Assembly (NCBI GenBank): GCA_904066235.2 | Contig: CAJFCV020000001.1 | Location: 10,597,291 to 10,661,290, forward strand | Source: Bursaphelenchus xylophilus | Taxonomy: Eukaryota > Nematoda > Chromadorea > Rhabditida > Aphelenchoididae | Direction: 5' to 3' | Length of the DNA stretch: 64,000 nucleotides | Part shown: piece by piece, positions 62,301-64,000 of the stretch | Numbering within the stretch: position 1 is the stretch's first letter | Layout of the letters: every line of letters starts with the position of its first letter | The notes under the pieces: generated by a model | Database searches by the model: none | Seen by the model: the letters and a program-made list of their open reading frames with translations, nothing else | What the model was told of the DNA's origin: nothing | Program-made: the position numbers and the translations under genes

Positions 62301-64000
62301 TCCGTCGTCACTAATTCACTTTTTTTAAAACCGGTGTCTAGTATAATATAAGAGTTTTTCGCCCAGTGTCGGCGTAATTTGATTGCAAAAGAGCTGAAAC
62401 TTGCCATGCTAAAATCTCAGGCGATTAGCTTTCGAATGGTGTATGTCTTGTCAATTCACTCCGTCATCACTAATTCACTTTTTTTAAACCGGTGTCTAGT
62501 ATAATATCAGAGTTTTTCGCCCAGTGTCGGCGTAATTTGATTGCAAAAGAGCTGAAACTTGCCATGCTAAAATCTCAGGCGATTAGCTTTCGAATGGTGT
62601 ATGTCTTGTCAATTCACTCCGTCATCACTAATTCACTTTTTTTTAAACCGGTGTCTAGTATAATATCAGAGTTTTTCGCCCAGTGTCGGCGTAATTTGAT
62701 TGCAAAAGAGCTGAAACTTGCCATGCTAAGATCTCAGGCGATTAGCTTTCGAATGGTGTATGTCTTGTCAATTCACTCCGTCGTCACTAATTCACTTTTT
62801 TTAAAACCGGTGTCTAGTATAATATCAGAGTCTTTCGCCCAGTGTCGGCGCAATTTGATTCCAAAAAAGCTGAAACTTGCCATGCTAAAATCTCAGGCGA
62901 TTAGCTTTCGAATGGTGTATGTCTTGTCAATTCACTCCGTCATCACTAATTCACTTTTTTTTAAACCGGTGTCTAGTATAATATCAGAGTTTTTCGCCCA
63001 GTGTCGGCGTAATTTGATTGCAAAAGAGCTGAAACTTGCCATGCTAAAATCTCAGGCGATTAGCTTTCGAATGGTGTATGTCTTGTCAATTCACTCCGTC
63101 ATCACTAATTCACTTTTTTTAAACCGGTGTCTAGTATAATATCAGAGTTTTTCGCCCAGTGTCGGCGTAATTTGATCGCAAAAGAGCTGAAACTTGCCAT
63201 GCTAAAATCTCAGGCGATTAGCTTTCGAATGGTGTATGTCTTGTCAATTCACTCCGTCGTCACTAATTCACTTTTTTTAAAACCGGTGTCTAGTATAATA
63301 TCAGAGTTTTTCGCCCAGTGTCGGCGTAATTTGATTGCAAAAGAGCTGAAACTTGCCATGCTAAAATCTCAGGCGATTAGCTTTCGAATGGTGTATGTCT
63401 TGTCAATTCACTCCGTCATCACTAATTCACTTTTTTTTAAACCGGTGTCTAGTATAATATCAGAGTTTTTCGCCCAGTGTCGGCGTAATTTGATTGCAAA
63501 AGAGCTGAAACTTGCCATGCTAAAATCTCAGGCGATTAGCTTTCGAATGTTGTATGTCTTGTCAATTCACTCCGTCATCACTAATTCACTTTTTTTTTAA
63601 ACCGGTGTCTAGTATAATATCAGAGTTTTTCGCCCAGTGTCGGCGTAATTTGATTGCAAAAGAGCTGAAACTTGCCATGCTAAAATCTCAGGCGATTAGC
63701 TTTCGAATGGTGTATGTCTTGTCAATTCACTCCGTCATCACTAATTCACTTTTTTTTAAACCGGTGTCTAGTATAATATCAGAGTTTTTCGCCCAGTGTC
63801 GGCGTAATTTGATCGCAAAAGAGCTGAAACTTGCCATGCTAAAATCTCAGGCGATTAGCTTTCGAATGGTGTATGTCTTGTCAATTCACTCCGTCGTCAC
63901 TAATTCACTTTTTTTAAAACCGGTGTCTAGTATAATATCAGAGTTTTTCGCCCAGTGTCGGCGTAATTTGATTGCAAAAGAGCTGAAACTTGCCACGCTA
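38300..64000 (+). repeat. Satellite zone 3: AATATCAGAG / GCGTAATTTGATTGC variant
   Basis: From 38.3 kb the dominant monomer is AATATCAGAG with GGCGTAATTTGATTGC and GTCAATTCAC. At 38.3-38.6 kb there is a short block with the zone-1 marks (GTCGTGTCAATTCACTCCTT), so zone-1 sequence was copied there or the array was rearranged. Minor marks (GAGTCTTTCGCC, CGTCGTCACT, GATCGCAAAAG, CTAAGATCTCAGG, GTGTTGTCAATT) recur in sets; one four-monomer set at about 46.5-47.1 kb repeats after 636 bp. Confidence 0.75.

Larger units (their letters stand above)
26021..64000 (+). repeat. Satellite DNA array, about 238 head-to-tail monomers of 158-160 bp
   Basis: From 26021 to the window end the sequence is one uninterrupted array with all monomers in the same orientation. 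Monomer landmarks in order: AATTCACT, a T7-9/A3-4 tract, ACCGGTGTCTAGTATAATAT, (C/A)AGAGTTTTTCGCCCAGTGTC, GGCGTAATTTGATTGCAAAA, GAGCTGAAACTTGCCATGCT, AAAATCTCAGGCGATTAGCT, TTCGAATGGTGTATGTCTTG, TCAATTCACTCCGTCATCACT. Length varies almost only in the T/A tract (158, 159 or 160). Open frames up to 903 codons exist because 159 = 3 x 53; they have no start or end logic, each stops where a 158- or 160-bp monomer shifts the frame, and the 53-residue repeat has no known domain. The array continues past the window. Confidence 0.97.

Noticed and set aside
40275..63600. Long open reading frames (up to 903 codons) in the satellite, reading a 53-residue repeat
   Set aside because: The monomer is 159 bp, a multiple of three, so any frame free of stops stays open. 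Frames end wherever a 158- or 160-bp monomer occurs, substitutions show no coding bias, and there is no start, splice or polyadenylation context.
26021..64000. CRISPR array
   Set aside because: The period is 159 bp with no unique spacers between short repeats, in a eukaryotic genome; this is tandem satellite DNA.

Overview
This window is nuclear DNA of a eukaryote, most likely a nematode. It is AT-rich, genes are split by introns with GTAAGT-type donors and TTTTCAG acceptors (the nematode acceptor consensus), AATAAA signals follow several stop codons, and nothing looks like an operon, a ribosome-binding site or a prokaryotic gene. I cannot name the species.

Left part (1-8.1 kb): one well supported gene on the + strand, six exons at 1611-5173, encoding two VWC domains, a VWD domain and a C8-like cysteine region. 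This is the layout of crossveinless-2/BMPER-type secreted BMP regulators. Its third recognised exon is preceded by an intron holding a 133-bp minisatellite, and its last intron holds a MITE with TA target duplications. It is followed by weaker small-gene evidence on both strands (5.7-8.1 kb).

Middle part (8.7-18.6 kb): a mosaic of decayed or unrecognised exons (a 350-residue coiled-coil protein exon at 9684-10739 is the clearest), locally duplicated exon modules, a five-copy GC-rich stem-loop family, lysine/A-rich tracts, and several inverted-repeat elements, including a second copy of the TA-flanked MITE family.

Pericentromere-like or heterochromatin-like transition (18.6-26.0 kb): a deletion-bearing HSP110-family pseudogene; an unknown gene interrupted by a hAT-type element with a perfect 8-bp target duplication; and a frameshifted dynein-2 (CHE-3/DYNC2H1-like) heavy-chain pseudogene on the minus strand, split by a Tc1/mariner-type element that itself carries a second Tc1/mariner element. 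A lone, diverged, inverted monomer of the big satellite also lies here (18.66-18.81 kb).

Right part (26.02-64.0 kb, 59% of the window): one uninterrupted head-to-tail satellite array of about 238 monomers of 158-160 bp that runs off the window end. Monomer variants fall in zones and in repeated multi-monomer blocks (higher-order structure). The long open frames in it arise because 159 is divisible by three; I do not regard them as genes.

The main items of interest are the satellite array with its boundary in a dynein pseudogene and its detached inverted relic, the nested transposon with duplicated ends, the covarying stem-loop family, and the dispersed GCACNGTGC palindrome that recurs in introns, MITEs and one coding exon.
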